Source of the DNA: JAWOJF01 sp046481785
GTDB lineage: Bacteria > Bacteroidota > Ignavibacteria > Ignavibacteriales > Ignavibacteriaceae
Assembly: GCA_046481785.1 (NCBI GenBank)
Contig: JAWOJF010000154.1
Location: 1-33,044, forward strand
Length of the DNA: 33,044 bases
Direction: 5' to 3'
The notes beneath the pieces were generated by a model. The model was given only the letters and a program-made list of their open reading frames with translations. It had not been told where the DNA came from and did not search any database. Made by a program: the position numbers and the translations under genes. Shown piece by piece: positions 17,244 to 25,129 of the stretch. Each line of letters starts with the position of its first letter. Position 1 is the stretch's first letter.

Positions 17244-18190
17244 TTGATAACACTATTGTTAAGATCGCGAATATAAAGCCTGTAATGTTCAATATCCTGT
17301 TCATATAAATATTTGTCAGCTCCTGAAGAATTGCGGTGCTGTACCTTTCTGAAAGCTAAAGTTATTGCTGCATTAACATAAGACTTTCTTTTCTCTTCAT
17401 CAATCCATCCGTTCCTGTTTCTTTGTTTGGAGTTGAGAATGTTTAAATGTTCAACAGGAATTATCCCGGTTTTTACCTCTTCAATCAATTCGTTATAAAT
17501 CAACTTTTTTTCATTTAACACTGAAAAAGAAAATACAATAATAAATACGGCAAAAATTAAGATCATTGAAGCAAAGCCTGAAAAAATGGTACTGTCAAAA
17601 CTAACGCTAAGATTCCAGGTAAAATGAAGTGTTACGGCAAGCAGTAAACCGGATAAAGCAAAAATGAATTTTTGTGTACCTTCTTTGAATTTTGCATAGC
17701 CTAAAAATGCACCAAAAATTGCAGTTGCAACACAATGCATTACACCGGAAAACAGGGTTCTTACTATTACTAAAAAGATCCAATCGCTTATTGAAACTGC
17801 ATAAGTAATAAAGTATAAGAAATTCTCAGTCATTCCAAAGCCAAGCCCTATAGCGCCGCCGTATACTAATCCATCAGTAATATTATCAAATTTCCTGTTG
17901 GTAATTGTTATGAGAAGAAAAAGTCCTTTCATTGACTCTTCTACTATGGGAGCCAGAATAATTGTCTCGAAATTATCAAGATCATTAGCATCTGCAATAA
18001 CAGAAGAAAATACCAGGTTTAGGATTGAGCCAAAAATAAAGGTTAATAATATTGCTCCGGCAGCCCCCCAAAGGTAATTCTGAATCACAAGCCCGAAAGG
18101 TTCCCTGTCATACCTGTCAAACCTCCAGATGATAATAAGATAAATGATCATAGGTATAATTGCTGCCGCTGCGGAAATTAAATAGATCAT
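17240..18190 (-). CDS. PrsW-family intramembrane metalloprotease
   Basis: A 316-residue polytopic membrane protein with about eight hydrophobic segments. The putative metal-binding and catalytic residues of the PrsW/CPBP superfamily are present: EE..K (E84, E85, K88), EN in a following helix (E122, N123), H152 in SGVMHC, and H...N (H189, N193). In Bacillus, PrsW cleaves an anti-sigma factor; here the substrate is unknown and no sigma/anti-sigma pair is nearby. The C-terminal about 80 residues are polar and probably cytoplasmic. It is the first gene of a minus-strand operon with the DUF2064-like gene, nadD and the epimerase. The upstream 127 bases are AT-rich and probably hold the promoter. 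Confidence 0.85.
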   Translation of the reverse strand: MIYLISAAAAIIPMIIYLIIIWRFDRYDREPFGLVIQNYLWGAAGAILLTFIFGSILNLVFSSVIADANDLDNFETIILAPIVEESMKGLFLLITITNRKFDNITDGLVYGGAIGLGFGMTENFLYFITYAVSISDWIFLVIVRTLFSGVMHCVATAIFGAFLGYAKFKEGTQKFIFALSGLLLAVTLHFTWNLSVSFDSTIFSGFASMILIFAVFIIVFSFSVLNEKKLIYNELIEEVKTGIIPVEHLNILNSKQRNRNGWIDEEKRKSYVNAAITLAFRKVQHRNSSGADKYLYEQDIEHYRLYIRDLNNSVIK

Positions 18191-18317
18191 ATATCTTAAA
18201 TATTCATCTGTTTGTAAAAAATATCTATATAAATATTGTAATTAAAAAGGAAAACAAAAAATGTTAAATGGAGTTTGGATAAAACAAAAGCACAGACCTC
18301 AGCCTGCAAAAATTATT

Positions 18318-19565
18318 TTATTCCTTTTCTCTCATCCATCGTATCATTTCTTTAAGAGAGGGCATTTTACCATACGATAAAATTCCGATCCTGAAAATTT
18401 TTGAAGTAATAACTATTGTAAGAAAAATTGAGATAATCATAATTATTACTGTTGCTAAAATTTCCGGCAGTGAAATAGGGGAGAGGTTCAGGCGGAGCAT
18501 CATAATTGTGGGTAGTGTTAAAGGAACGTATGAAAAAAAAGTTATGATGGAGGCATCCGGGTTTTCAATTGCCGGCAATGCAAGCACCACCGGGAATACA
18601 AGGATTAAGCTTAAATAACCTGTTAACTGCTGTGCTTCCTGGTCTGTTGTTACTATTGAACCAATGCCGACAAATATAGCCGTATAAAAAAAGAATCCCA
18701 GTATAAAGTAAACAAGAATAAGAGGAATATTATCCATTGCCTGCTGAGGGATTACGGCATATCCCGATATTAAAATGCCTATTATAACCCAGATAAGAAT
18801 TTGAAATAAACCTACACTGCTTAAACCAATAATTTTTCCTGAAAGCAGCTCGCTTGAAGTACAGCTTGAAATTATAATATCAATAAGCCTGTTTGATTTC
18901 TCTTCAACAAGACTTCTAACAAGCATTCCCCCTGATGCCATAACAACGGTCATCAGCATCATAATAAAAATAATTGATGAAAAAAAAGTAAGTATAAAAT
19001 CTGTTTTACTTTCTTCGCCGCCTGCTTTTATTTTAATTTGTTCAATGCTGAATTCTTTTGAGATCTTCGAAATTACATCCGGTGCAATTCCATATTTACT
19101 TAATTCTATGTTGGTTTTTACTTCATTAAAAACCTGTTCAAATTTTCTTGTATCATTCAGGTTAATTGAAACCAAACTGCGGAATTCCAGCCTGAGCGAA
19201 TCAGTACCCCCGTTATATACAAGCACATAACCTTCAATCCTGTTCTTAAGTACATTTTCATCGGCTCGTTTTTTTAATTCAGCTAATGTTTTATTTCTTT
19301 CGGTAAAATTTATCAGCAGGTAATTCTGCTGTCCGTTTTGCAATTTAAATTCTTCTATCTTTTCCCTCATGGGGTGAAAATAAATGCCCGAAGTATCAAC
19401 AAAACCAATTGCCTTGGTAGAATCTTCCGCCTGGCCTGATAGAAGAGTACCCCCAATAGTAAAACTTATAAGAATAACCGGGGTGATAATTAAGGAAATA
19501 AAAAAAGCCTTAGTTTTAACTTTTTGTAAAAATTCCCATTTAGCAATTGCAAATATTTTAATCAT
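18318..19565 (-). CDS. ABC transporter permease (NatB-like, ABC-2 type)
   Basis: A 415-residue inner-membrane permease. It has an N-terminal helix (about residues 21-43, AFFISLIITPVILISFT), a large extracytoplasmic domain (about 45-190), then five or more helices, which is the ABC2_membrane_3/NatB layout. The VRSLVEEKSNRLIDIIISSCTSSELLSGKIIG segment after the second helix is the family's coupling region and is well kept. It overlaps the upstream ATPase gene by four bases (ATGA), so the two form one exporter. NatAB exports sodium in Bacillus, but this family is broad and the substrate here is unknown. The minus strand downstream of it shows no clear terminator. Confidence 0.88.
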   Translation of the reverse strand: MIKIFAIAKWEFLQKVKTKAFFISLIITPVILISFTIGGTLLSGQAEDSTKAIGFVDTSGIYFHPMREKIEEFKLQNGQQNYLLINFTERNKTLAELKKRADENVLKNRIEGYVLVYNGGTDSLRLEFRSLVSINLNDTRKFEQVFNEVKTNIELSKYGIAPDVISKISKEFSIEQIKIKAGGEESKTDFILTFFSSIIFIMMLMTVVMASGGMLVRSLVEEKSNRLIDIIISSCTSSELLSGKIIGLSSVGLFQILIWVIIGILISGYAVIPQQAMDNIPLILVYFILGFFFYTAIFVGIGSIVTTDQEAQQLTGYLSLILVFPVVLALPAIENPDASIITFFSYVPLTLPTIMMLRLNLSPISLPEILATVIIMIISIFLTIVITSKIFRIGILSYGKMPSLKEMIRWMREKE

Positions 19566-20461
19566 GCCGTTTCATTCCCTTTAATTGCATCAATAAAGAT
19601 TTTATTCAGCGTAGGCTCAATAATAGAAAAGTGTTTTACTTTAACTTTATCAATTATGTTTTTCAGGAAATCATCCGGGGAAAAATTTTCTTTAAGCTCA
19701 ACTTCTGCATAGTTGCTGTAACTATCTATATTAAGTACATAAGGTAGTGAACCAATAAATGAGCCGTCCCCCTCATATTCTATCTTTACATTGTTCCTGG
19801 CAAAATTCCGTTTTATTGATGAAAGATTGCCACTAAGAATTTCTTTACCTTTATCCATCAGGAGAATTTCGGAACACAGCTTTTCAGCCGTCTCCATTTG
19901 ATGAGTTGAAAGGATAATAATTTTTCCGGAGCCGGCAAAAGATAAAATAATCTCTTTAATAAGCTGCTGAACTATCGGGTCAAATCCCTGGAAAGGTTCA
20001 TCCAGAATAAGAAGCAGGGGATTATGAATAACGGAAATAATAAATTGAATTTTTTGTTGATTACCTTTGGAAAGTTCTTCAATACGTTTGTTTTTATAAT
20101 TATGTATTTCAAGCTTATTAAGCCAGTTATCTGCTTCGGTTAGTGCTTTTTCATGTGAAAGGCCCTTTAATGCAGCAAAATAAACTATTGCCTCGATAAC
20201 TTTACTTTTTTTATATAAGCCTCTTTCCTCAGGCAAATACCCCACCTGCTCATAAAATTCGTTTGCAATAGGCCTGTTATTAAATGATACGGTTCCTGAA
20301 GTTGGTTTAATAAGGTTGAGGATTGTTCTGATAGTTGTTGTTTTTCCTGCACCATTAGGGCCAAGAAGCCCAAATATCTTCCCTTCATCAATAGTGAATG
20401 AAAGATTATCAACTGCCACTATATTTTTATATTCTTTTCTGAGGTTTTTTACAATTAGCAT
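19562..20461 (-). CDS. ABC transporter ATP-binding protein (NatA-like)
   Basis: A 299-residue ATPase that powers the NatB-like permease encoded immediately after it. It shows Walker A (GPNGAGKTT, residues 34-42), the signature LSKGNQQ (130-136), Walker B LLILDEP (149-155) and the H-loop His187. The C-terminal 90 residues form the DUF4162-type extension seen in NatA-like subunits. I place the start at ATG 20461, giving MLIVKNLRKEYKN, the normal beginning of this family. An in-frame TTG at 20485 would add eight residues, but it has no ribosome binding site. Confidence 0.92.
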   Translation of the reverse strand: MLIVKNLRKEYKNIVAVDNLSFTIDEGKIFGLLGPNGAGKTTTIRTILNLIKPTSGTVSFNNRPIANEFYEQVGYLPEERGLYKKSKVIEAIVYFAALKGLSHEKALTEADNWLNKLEIHNYKNKRIEELSKGNQQKIQFIISVIHNPLLLILDEPFQGFDPIVQQLIKEIILSFAGSGKIIILSTHQMETAEKLCSEILLMDKGKEILSGNLSSIKRNFARNNVKIEYEGDGSFIGSLPYVLNIDSYSNYAEVELKENFSPDDFLKNIIDKVKVKHFSIIEPTLNKIFIDAIKGNETA

Positions 20462-20499
20462 GCTAACAGAAGAAATATGGAACAAAATTGGTAAAAATC

Positions 20500-20528
20500 A
20501 TTATAAAATTTGGATAATAAACGGATAA
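20500..20528 (-). promoter_or_regulatory. Possible promoter of the ABC exporter operon
   Basis: On the minus strand a perfect TATAAT (20505 to 20500) sits 17 bases after TTATCC (20528 to 20523), a weak -35. The start of transcription would be about 30 bases before the ATG at 20461. It is divergent from the yceD promoter. Confidence 0.4.
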
Positions 20529-20624
20529 AAACAAAACATATCCTGTCAATTATTTATATTTAAGCTAATTATTTATAAACCCGTAAAAAACAACAAAAAT
20601 TAAAGATATACTGGTTCCTTAAAG

Positions 20625-20653
20625 TTGACTATCAGGCGAAGTATGTCTATATT
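20625..20653 (+). promoter_or_regulatory. Sigma-70-like promoter of the yceD-rpmF-plsX-fab cluster
   Basis: TTGACT (20625-20630) and TATATT (20648-20653) are separated by exactly 17 bases, matching the sigma-70 consensus at 5 of 6 positions in each box. Transcription would begin near 20660, about 30 bases before the ATG of yceD. This also argues against the upstream TTG (20654) as the yceD start. Confidence 0.6.
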
Positions 20654-20689
20654 TTGGGTCGTTTTTTGCTTTATTGTGGGAAAAAATCG

Positions 20690-21196
20690 ATGATTATTAA
20701 GATTGCTGGTCTTAGCGACGGTGTTCATAATTTCAGTTTTGATGAAGCAATTGAAGAAATAGGTTTAAAAAAACCTTTCTTTGGAAATTTTCATTTAGAT
20801 GCTGAGTTAACAAAATCTCATAACCAGTTGGTTTTAAGCGCAGAAATTACTCTGAATGCTGAATTTGAATGCGACAGATGCACTGCAAATTACGAGTCTG
20901 TTGTAAAAAGTAAGTACCGGATGGTATACTTTTTTGGAAAAGAGCCGGCCGGTGATGATGAAGTTAATATAAAATATCTTCCTCATGAAGCAGATAAAAT
21001 AAAGTTAGATGAAGAACTAAGAGATTATTCAGTTCTTGCAATACCAATGAAAATGTTGTGTAAAGAAGACTGTAAAGGTTTATGCAGGAACTGCGGTAGT
21101 GATTTAAATGAAGTTAGCTGCGGCTGTGCCGACCAGGAAATTGATGCCAGGTGGATGCCGCTTCAGGAATTGAAAAGTAAATTAAATAATAATTAA
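20690..21196 (+). CDS. YceD/DUF177 family protein
   Basis: A 168-residue cytoplasmic protein of the DUF177 family, which is typically encoded just before rpmF and plsX. In plants and E. coli the family is linked to 23S rRNA accumulation, so a role in ribosome or rRNA metabolism is likely. Visible features are the central CDRC pair, a long acidic middle part, and a C-terminal Cys-rich segment (LCKEDCKGLCRNCG, then CGC), which probably binds metal. The start at ATG 20690 gives MIIKIAGLSDG, with GGGAAA just upstream; a TTG 36 bases earlier is less likely because it lies at the predicted transcription start. The stop is 14 bases before rpmF. Confidence 0.85.
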   Translation: MIIKIAGLSDGVHNFSFDEAIEEIGLKKPFFGNFHLDAELTKSHNQLVLSAEITLNAEFECDRCTANYESVVKSKYRMVYFFGKEPAGDDEVNIKYLPHEADKIKLDEELRDYSVLAIPMKMLCKEDCKGLCRNCGSDLNEVSCGCADQEIDARWMPLQELKSKLNNN

Positions 21197-21210
21197 AAAA
21201 CGGAAACAAG

Positions 21211-21390
21211 ATGCCAAATCCTAAAAGAAAATGGTCCAAGAGCCGTAGAGATAAAAGAAGAACACATTATAAGGCCTCGGCACCATCACTGGGAGGATGT
21301 CCTAATTGCGGCGAAATGAAACTAACTCACCGCGCATGCCCTTCCTGCGGCTATTATAACGAACGTTCGATGTTTATTCCTAAAAGCTAA
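21211..21390 (+). CDS. rpmF: 50S ribosomal protein L32
   Basis: A 59-residue protein starting MPNPKRKWSKSRRDKRR and ending IPKS, the normal length and sequence pattern of bacterial L32. The zinc-type cysteines are kept as CPNCG and CPSCG. The position between yceD and plsX is the canonical one. The gene is short and easily missed; its ATG is preceded by GGAAACAAG, a weak ribosome binding site. Confidence 0.96.
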   Translation: MPNPKRKWSKSRRDKRRTHYKASAPSLGGCPNCGEMKLTHRACPSCGYYNERSMFIPKS

Positions 21391-21411
21391 ATAATATATT
21401 AATCTTTTTTA

Positions 21412-22500
21412 ATGAACAATTCTGAACCCAACAAGCTCGGCACGGCTCGTCCAACCGGTACAAGTGATATAAACGAAGGACGAGGCGGGCAAAAGTGCAG
21501 AATAGTTGTTGATGCGATGGGGGGTGATTTTGCTCCCCGGAATGCCGTTGTTGGGGCCGTACAGGCATACAACGAATCCAAAAAATTTGATCTTTTTCTT
21601 GTAGGTAAAGAAAAAGCTATTAAGGAAGTTCTCTCTTCTGAAAATATCTCTTTTGATGACAACTTTATCATTAATGCAGAAGAAGTTATAGAGATGGGAG
21701 AAAGTCCTACCACTTCACTTAAAGCCAAACCTAATTCTTCTATAGTTAAGGGAGCAATGTTAGTAAGAGAAAAAAAAGCTGATGCATTTGTAAGTGCCGG
21801 GAATACCGGTGCTATGATGGCAGCATCAACTCTTATTATTGGAAGAATTCCCGGAGTAGGCAGGCCTACTATCGGAGCCTTAATGCCAAATGCAAAAGGT
21901 ATCTGTACTCTCTTTGATGTAGGTGCCAGTGTAGACTCCAAACCAAAACACATCCTTGAATATGCTATTATAGGCTCTATTTATACACGCGAAATTTATG
22001 GAATAGAAAATCCTAAAATTGGAATTTTAAGCGTAGGTGAAGAGGAGTCTAAAGGGAACGAGATTTCCCTGGCTGCTTATGAACTTATCAGAAATACCAA
22101 TCTGAATTTTATAGGCAATGTTGAAGGAAGAGATATTCTTAACGGAGATGTAAATGTAGTTGTGTGCGACGGGTTTATAGGGAATATTCTTATTAAATTT
22201 GGCGAAGGTGTTCTTACTTTTCTTAAGTTTAAGTTTAAAGACTATGCGTCAGCGGGTTTCTTCAATAAGCTGAAAATTGGATTATTAAAAGGTGCTCTCA
22301 AGGGAATACTTAAAGATTTTGATTACCAGGAACATGGCGGCGTACCCTTGCTTGGTGTTAACGGCATTAGTATTGTAGGACATGGATCCAGCTCTCCCAA
22401 AGCATTCAGGAATATGGTTCTTCGTGCAAATGAAATGTATGAGAAAAATCTTGTTGCTAAAATTGAAAGTTCAATAAAAAAATATTCATCCTTAACTTAA
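21412..22500 (+). CDS. plsX: Phosphate acyltransferase PlsX with an unusual N-terminal extension
   Basis: A 362-residue enzyme that makes acyl-phosphate from acyl-ACP for phospholipid synthesis. The family core begins at RIVVDAMGGDFAP (about residue 30) and continues through SAGNTGAMM, GRIPGVGRP and the GVNGISIVGHGSSSPKA segment near the C-terminus, all typical. Before the core is an extra stretch of about 28 residues (NKLGTARPTGTSDINEGRGG and neighbours) not expected in PlsX. The bases coding for it (about 21430-21495) are around 56% GC by hand count, well above the surrounding AT-rich DNA, and contain the inverted pair TCGTCC/GGACGA. No other in-frame start lies between the ATG at 21412 and the core, so the extension must be translated or the start is non-canonical. 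It is followed 11 bases later by fabH. Confidence 0.93.
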   Translation: MNNSEPNKLGTARPTGTSDINEGRGGQKCRIVVDAMGGDFAPRNAVVGAVQAYNESKKFDLFLVGKEKAIKEVLSSENISFDDNFIINAEEVIEMGESPTTSLKAKPNSSIVKGAMLVREKKADAFVSAGNTGAMMAASTLIIGRIPGVGRPTIGALMPNAKGICTLFDVGASVDSKPKHILEYAIIGSIYTREIYGIENPKIGILSVGEEESKGNEISLAAYELIRNTNLNFIGNVEGRDILNGDVNVVVCDGFIGNILIKFGEGVLTFLKFKFKDYASAGFFNKLKIGLLKGALKGILKDFDYQEHGGVPLLGVNGISIVGHGSSSPKAFRNMVLRANEMYEKNLVAKIESSIKKYSSLT

Positions 22501-22511
22501 TGGTTTTTTAA

Positions 22512-23513
22512 ATGAACAATAATAAAAAGTTTAATGCGGTAATTACCGGTGTTGGAATGTATGTTCCCGAAAAAGTGTTGGACAATGCTTATTTCGAAAA
22601 AATAGTAGATACAACAGATGAATGGATAACCACCAGAACAGGTATAAAGGAAAGAAGGATTTTAGAAAACGGCGCAACCAGTGATCTTGCTTCACGGGCT
22701 GCTGAAGACCTGCTTAAAACCCATAATATATCTGCCGGTGACATAGATGTAATTATAGTAGCTACTGTTACCCCCGATATGTTTTTTCCTGCAACTGCCT
22801 GTCTTGTACAGGAAAAAATAGGTGCAAAAAAAGCATGGGGTTTTGATCTTTCTGCGGCATGTTCCGGTTTTCTTTTTGCTCTTCAAACCGGGGCCTCCCT
22901 GGTTGAAAGCGGTGGTTATAAAAAAGTAATGGTTATTGGCGCCGATAAAATGAGTTCTATTGTTGATTATACCGATAGAAACAATTGTATCCTTTTTGGT
23001 GATGCGGGTGCTGCTGTTCTTTTTGAACCTACTGAAGATAAAAATGTTGGATTAATGGATTCGATATTAAGAGTTGATGGTTCCGGAAAAGAAGCGTTAT
23101 ATATGAAAGGGGGCGGTAGTTTAAATCCTCCTTCTCATGAAACAGTTGATAACAAAATGCATTATATATATCAGGATGGTAAAGCCGTATTTAAGGTTGC
23201 TGTTAAAGGCATGGCTGATATAGCTTATGAAGTTATGCATAAAAATCAGCTAACTTCCGACGATATTTCCTATCTTGTGCCTCACCAGGCTAATTTAAGA
23301 ATTATATCTGCTACTGCCGAAAGAATAGGTATTAGTCAGGATAAGGTGATGATTAATATAAATAAGTATGGAAATACAACTGCCGCTACAATTCCTTTGT
23401 GCCTTGCAGAGTATTACCGATGCGGTAAAGTTAAAAAGGGAGATAATCTTATACTTGCTGCTTTTGGTGCAGGTTTTACCTGGGGTTCTGCATGGTTAAA
23501 GTGGGGAATATAA
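22512..23513 (+). CDS. fabH: 3-oxoacyl-ACP synthase III (KAS III)
   Basis: A 333-residue thiolase-fold enzyme that starts fatty acid synthesis by condensing acetyl-CoA (or a branched primer) with malonyl-ACP. The catalytic triad is visible: Cys117 in SAACSGFLFAL, His258 in PHQANLRI and Asn288 in NKYGNTTAAT. The N-terminal GVGMYVPEKVLDN and DEWITTRTGIKERR segments are standard. It lies 11 bases after plsX and 105 bases before fabD. Confidence 0.97.
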   Translation: MNNNKKFNAVITGVGMYVPEKVLDNAYFEKIVDTTDEWITTRTGIKERRILENGATSDLASRAAEDLLKTHNISAGDIDVIIVATVTPDMFFPATACLVQEKIGAKKAWGFDLSAACSGFLFALQTGASLVESGGYKKVMVIGADKMSSIVDYTDRNNCILFGDAGAAVLFEPTEDKNVGLMDSILRVDGSGKEALYMKGGGSLNPPSHETVDNKMHYIYQDGKAVFKVAVKGMADIAYEVMHKNQLTSDDISYLVPHQANLRIISATAERIGISQDKVMININKYGNTTAATIPLCLAEYYRCGKVKKGDNLILAAFGAGFTWGSAWLKWGI

Positions 23514-23575
23514 GTATGAAGATCGGAATAATGGAGTTTTGGAATAATAAAGTGATTGATAGATCGTTAGTTTCT

Positions 23576-23605
23576 GTCATTTCGACTGAAGGGAGAAGGA
23601 TTAAT
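23576..23605. repeat. Degenerate copy of the TGTCATTTCGA-type intergenic repeat
   Basis: The fabH-fabD gap contains TGTCATTTCGACTGAAGGGA followed by GAAGGATTA. It closely resembles the TGTCATTTCGA...GAAGCGAGAAATCT sequences recalled as recurring in intergenic regions of Bacteroidota-type genomes. The copy here looks decayed at its 3' side. No second copy is in this window, so the assignment rests on recognition. Confidence 0.45.
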
Positions 23606-23618
23606 ATTGGGGGGAGCA

Positions 23619-24533
23619 ATGTCTAAACGTGCGTTTTTGTTTCCCGGACAGGGATCCCAGTATGTAGGTATGGCAAAAGATCTTTATGAAAATTCTGTTG
23701 AAGCTAAAGAAATGGTTTTAACTGCTGATGATGCTTTGGGAATTAATCTTTCATATATTCTATTTAATGGTCCCGAAGATGAATTGAAACAAACCGAGTA
23801 TACACAACCTGCAATTTTTCTTCATAGTGTAATTCTTGCCAGTATAATAAGAATTCTTGATGCCGAGGGGGCGGCAGGGCATTCGCTGGGTGAATATTCA
23901 GCGCTTGTATCCGCACGTTCCATTCAGTTTTATGAAGCAATAAAATTAGTAAGAGCACGTGGAAAGGCTATGCAGAAAGCCGGTAAAGAAAGTTCGGGAA
24001 CTATGGCTGCAATAATAGGCCTTGAACCTCAACAGGTTGAAGAATGCTGCAGGGAAGCTTCGGCCGAAGGAATTGTGCAGTGTGCTAATTTTAACTCACC
24101 GGGCCAAATTGTTATTTCCGGTTCTGTTCCCGGTGTAAAAAAAGGAATGGAAATCTGCAAAACTAAAGGCGCTAAACTTGTAAAAGAGCTTGTTGTAAGC
24201 GGAGCTTTCCATTCTCCTCTAATGGAAACGGCACAGGCTGATTTAAAAGAAGCCCTGGATAGTACTAACTTTTATGATGGAAAATTTCCTGTTTATGCCA
24301 ATGTTACTGCAAAGCCGGTTACAAATAAAGAGGAAATAAAAAAGTTACTGCTGGACCAATTAACTTCTCCTGTAAGATGGGAAGAAACAATTAAGAATAT
24401 GATAGCCGATGGTTTTGATGAATTTTATGAGATTGGCCCCGGAAAAGTTTTGCAGGGGCTGGTAAAAAGAATTAACCCGGATGTTAAATGTTTCGGGATA
24501 GACAAATACACAGATGTGGAGAAGTATCTTTAA
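23619..24533 (+). CDS. fabD: Malonyl-CoA:ACP transacylase
   Basis: A 304-residue enzyme loading malonate onto ACP. Active-site Ser89 is in GHSLGEYSAL and the partner His198 in GAFHSPLM; FPGQGSQYVGM at the N-terminus is the family signature. The ATG at 23619 is chosen because a strong GGGGGGAG ribosome binding site ends three bases upstream; an earlier in-frame TTG at 23607 lies on that site. Its stop codon shares a base with the start of the DUF3109 gene (TAATG), so the two are translationally coupled. Confidence 0.96.
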   Translation: MSKRAFLFPGQGSQYVGMAKDLYENSVEAKEMVLTADDALGINLSYILFNGPEDELKQTEYTQPAIFLHSVILASIIRILDAEGAAGHSLGEYSALVSARSIQFYEAIKLVRARGKAMQKAGKESSGTMAAIIGLEPQQVEECCREASAEGIVQCANFNSPGQIVISGSVPGVKKGMEICKTKGAKLVKELVVSGAFHSPLMETAQADLKEALDSTNFYDGKFPVYANVTAKPVTNKEEIKKLLLDQLTSPVRWEETIKNMIADGFDEFYEIGPGKVLQGLVKRINPDVKCFGIDKYTDVEKYL

Positions 24534-25129
24534 TGAGTGAACCCTTTACTAAAATTATTAATGGAATTAAAATCGATCCGGCAATATTCACTTTCAAATT
24601 CTCCTGTAAGTGCGGCGGAGAATGCTGCAATTACGGGGTATATACAGATTTGAAAGAACATGAACTTATCTTAAGCATACAGGATAAAATCATCCCTCTC
24701 CTTGATGACACCCAGCCAAAGGAGGTAAATAGTTGGTTTGAAGCACCTGAAAAAGATGAAGACTTTGATTCAGGGATAGCTGTAGGTACTGAATTATATA
24801 ACGGGAAATGTGTATTTCTTGATCAAAACGGGCTTTGTACTTTACAAAAGCTTGCGCTAATTGAAGGTGAATATAAGTGGAAATATAAGCCTCTTTATTG
24901 TATCCTGTTTCCATTAACAATTTTTGAAGGTGCGTTAACCATTGATAATGAGCATATTGACCGTTTAAAAACTTGTAACAAAAACGGCAGGGATATATCT
25001 ATTTTTGAAGCATGCAAAGAAGAATTAATTCATTTTCTGGGTGAAAAAGGATATATTGAACTTGAAAATTACAGGGAAGAAATTTTGAATAAAGATAAAG
25101 CGGGAGAAATCTTAAATGGTAAAGAATAA
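24533..25129 (+). CDS. DUF3109 family Cys-rich protein
   Basis: A 198-residue protein of unknown function. It has nine cysteines: C25, C27, C31 and C32 in CKCGGECC, then C93, C102 (GLCTL), C123 (YCILFP), C148 and C161. This pattern, with an aromatic/proline YCILFPL segment, matches DUF3109, which is distantly related to the YkgJ-type putative metal- or Fe-S-binding family. No signal peptide or membrane segment is seen, so it is probably cytoplasmic. It is embedded in the fatty-acid operon: its start overlaps the fabD stop by one base and its last 14 bases overlap the fabG start. That links it to fatty-acid synthesis or ACP metabolism only by context. Confidence 0.8.
   Translation: MSEPFTKIINGIKIDPAIFTFKFSCKCGGECCNYGVYTDLKEHELILSIQDKIIPLLDDTQPKEVNSWFEAPEKDEDFDSGIAVGTELYNGKCVFLDQNGLCTLQKLALIEGEYKWKYKPLYCILFPLTIFEGALTIDNEHIDRLKTCNKNGRDISIFEACKEELIHFLGEKGYIELENYREEILNKDKAGEILNGKE

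Noticed and set aside
21399..21953. Long open frame on the minus strand opposite plsX
   Set aside because: It is a shadow of the PlsX coding frame, overlapping its conserved core, with no family features of its own.
23516..23626. A 36-codon reading frame bridging fabH and fabD, ending inside the first codons of fabD
   Set aside because: It has no ribosome binding site, runs through the degenerate intergenic repeat, and its product shows no recognisable family pattern. It is probably chance, although translational coupling to fabD cannot be excluded.
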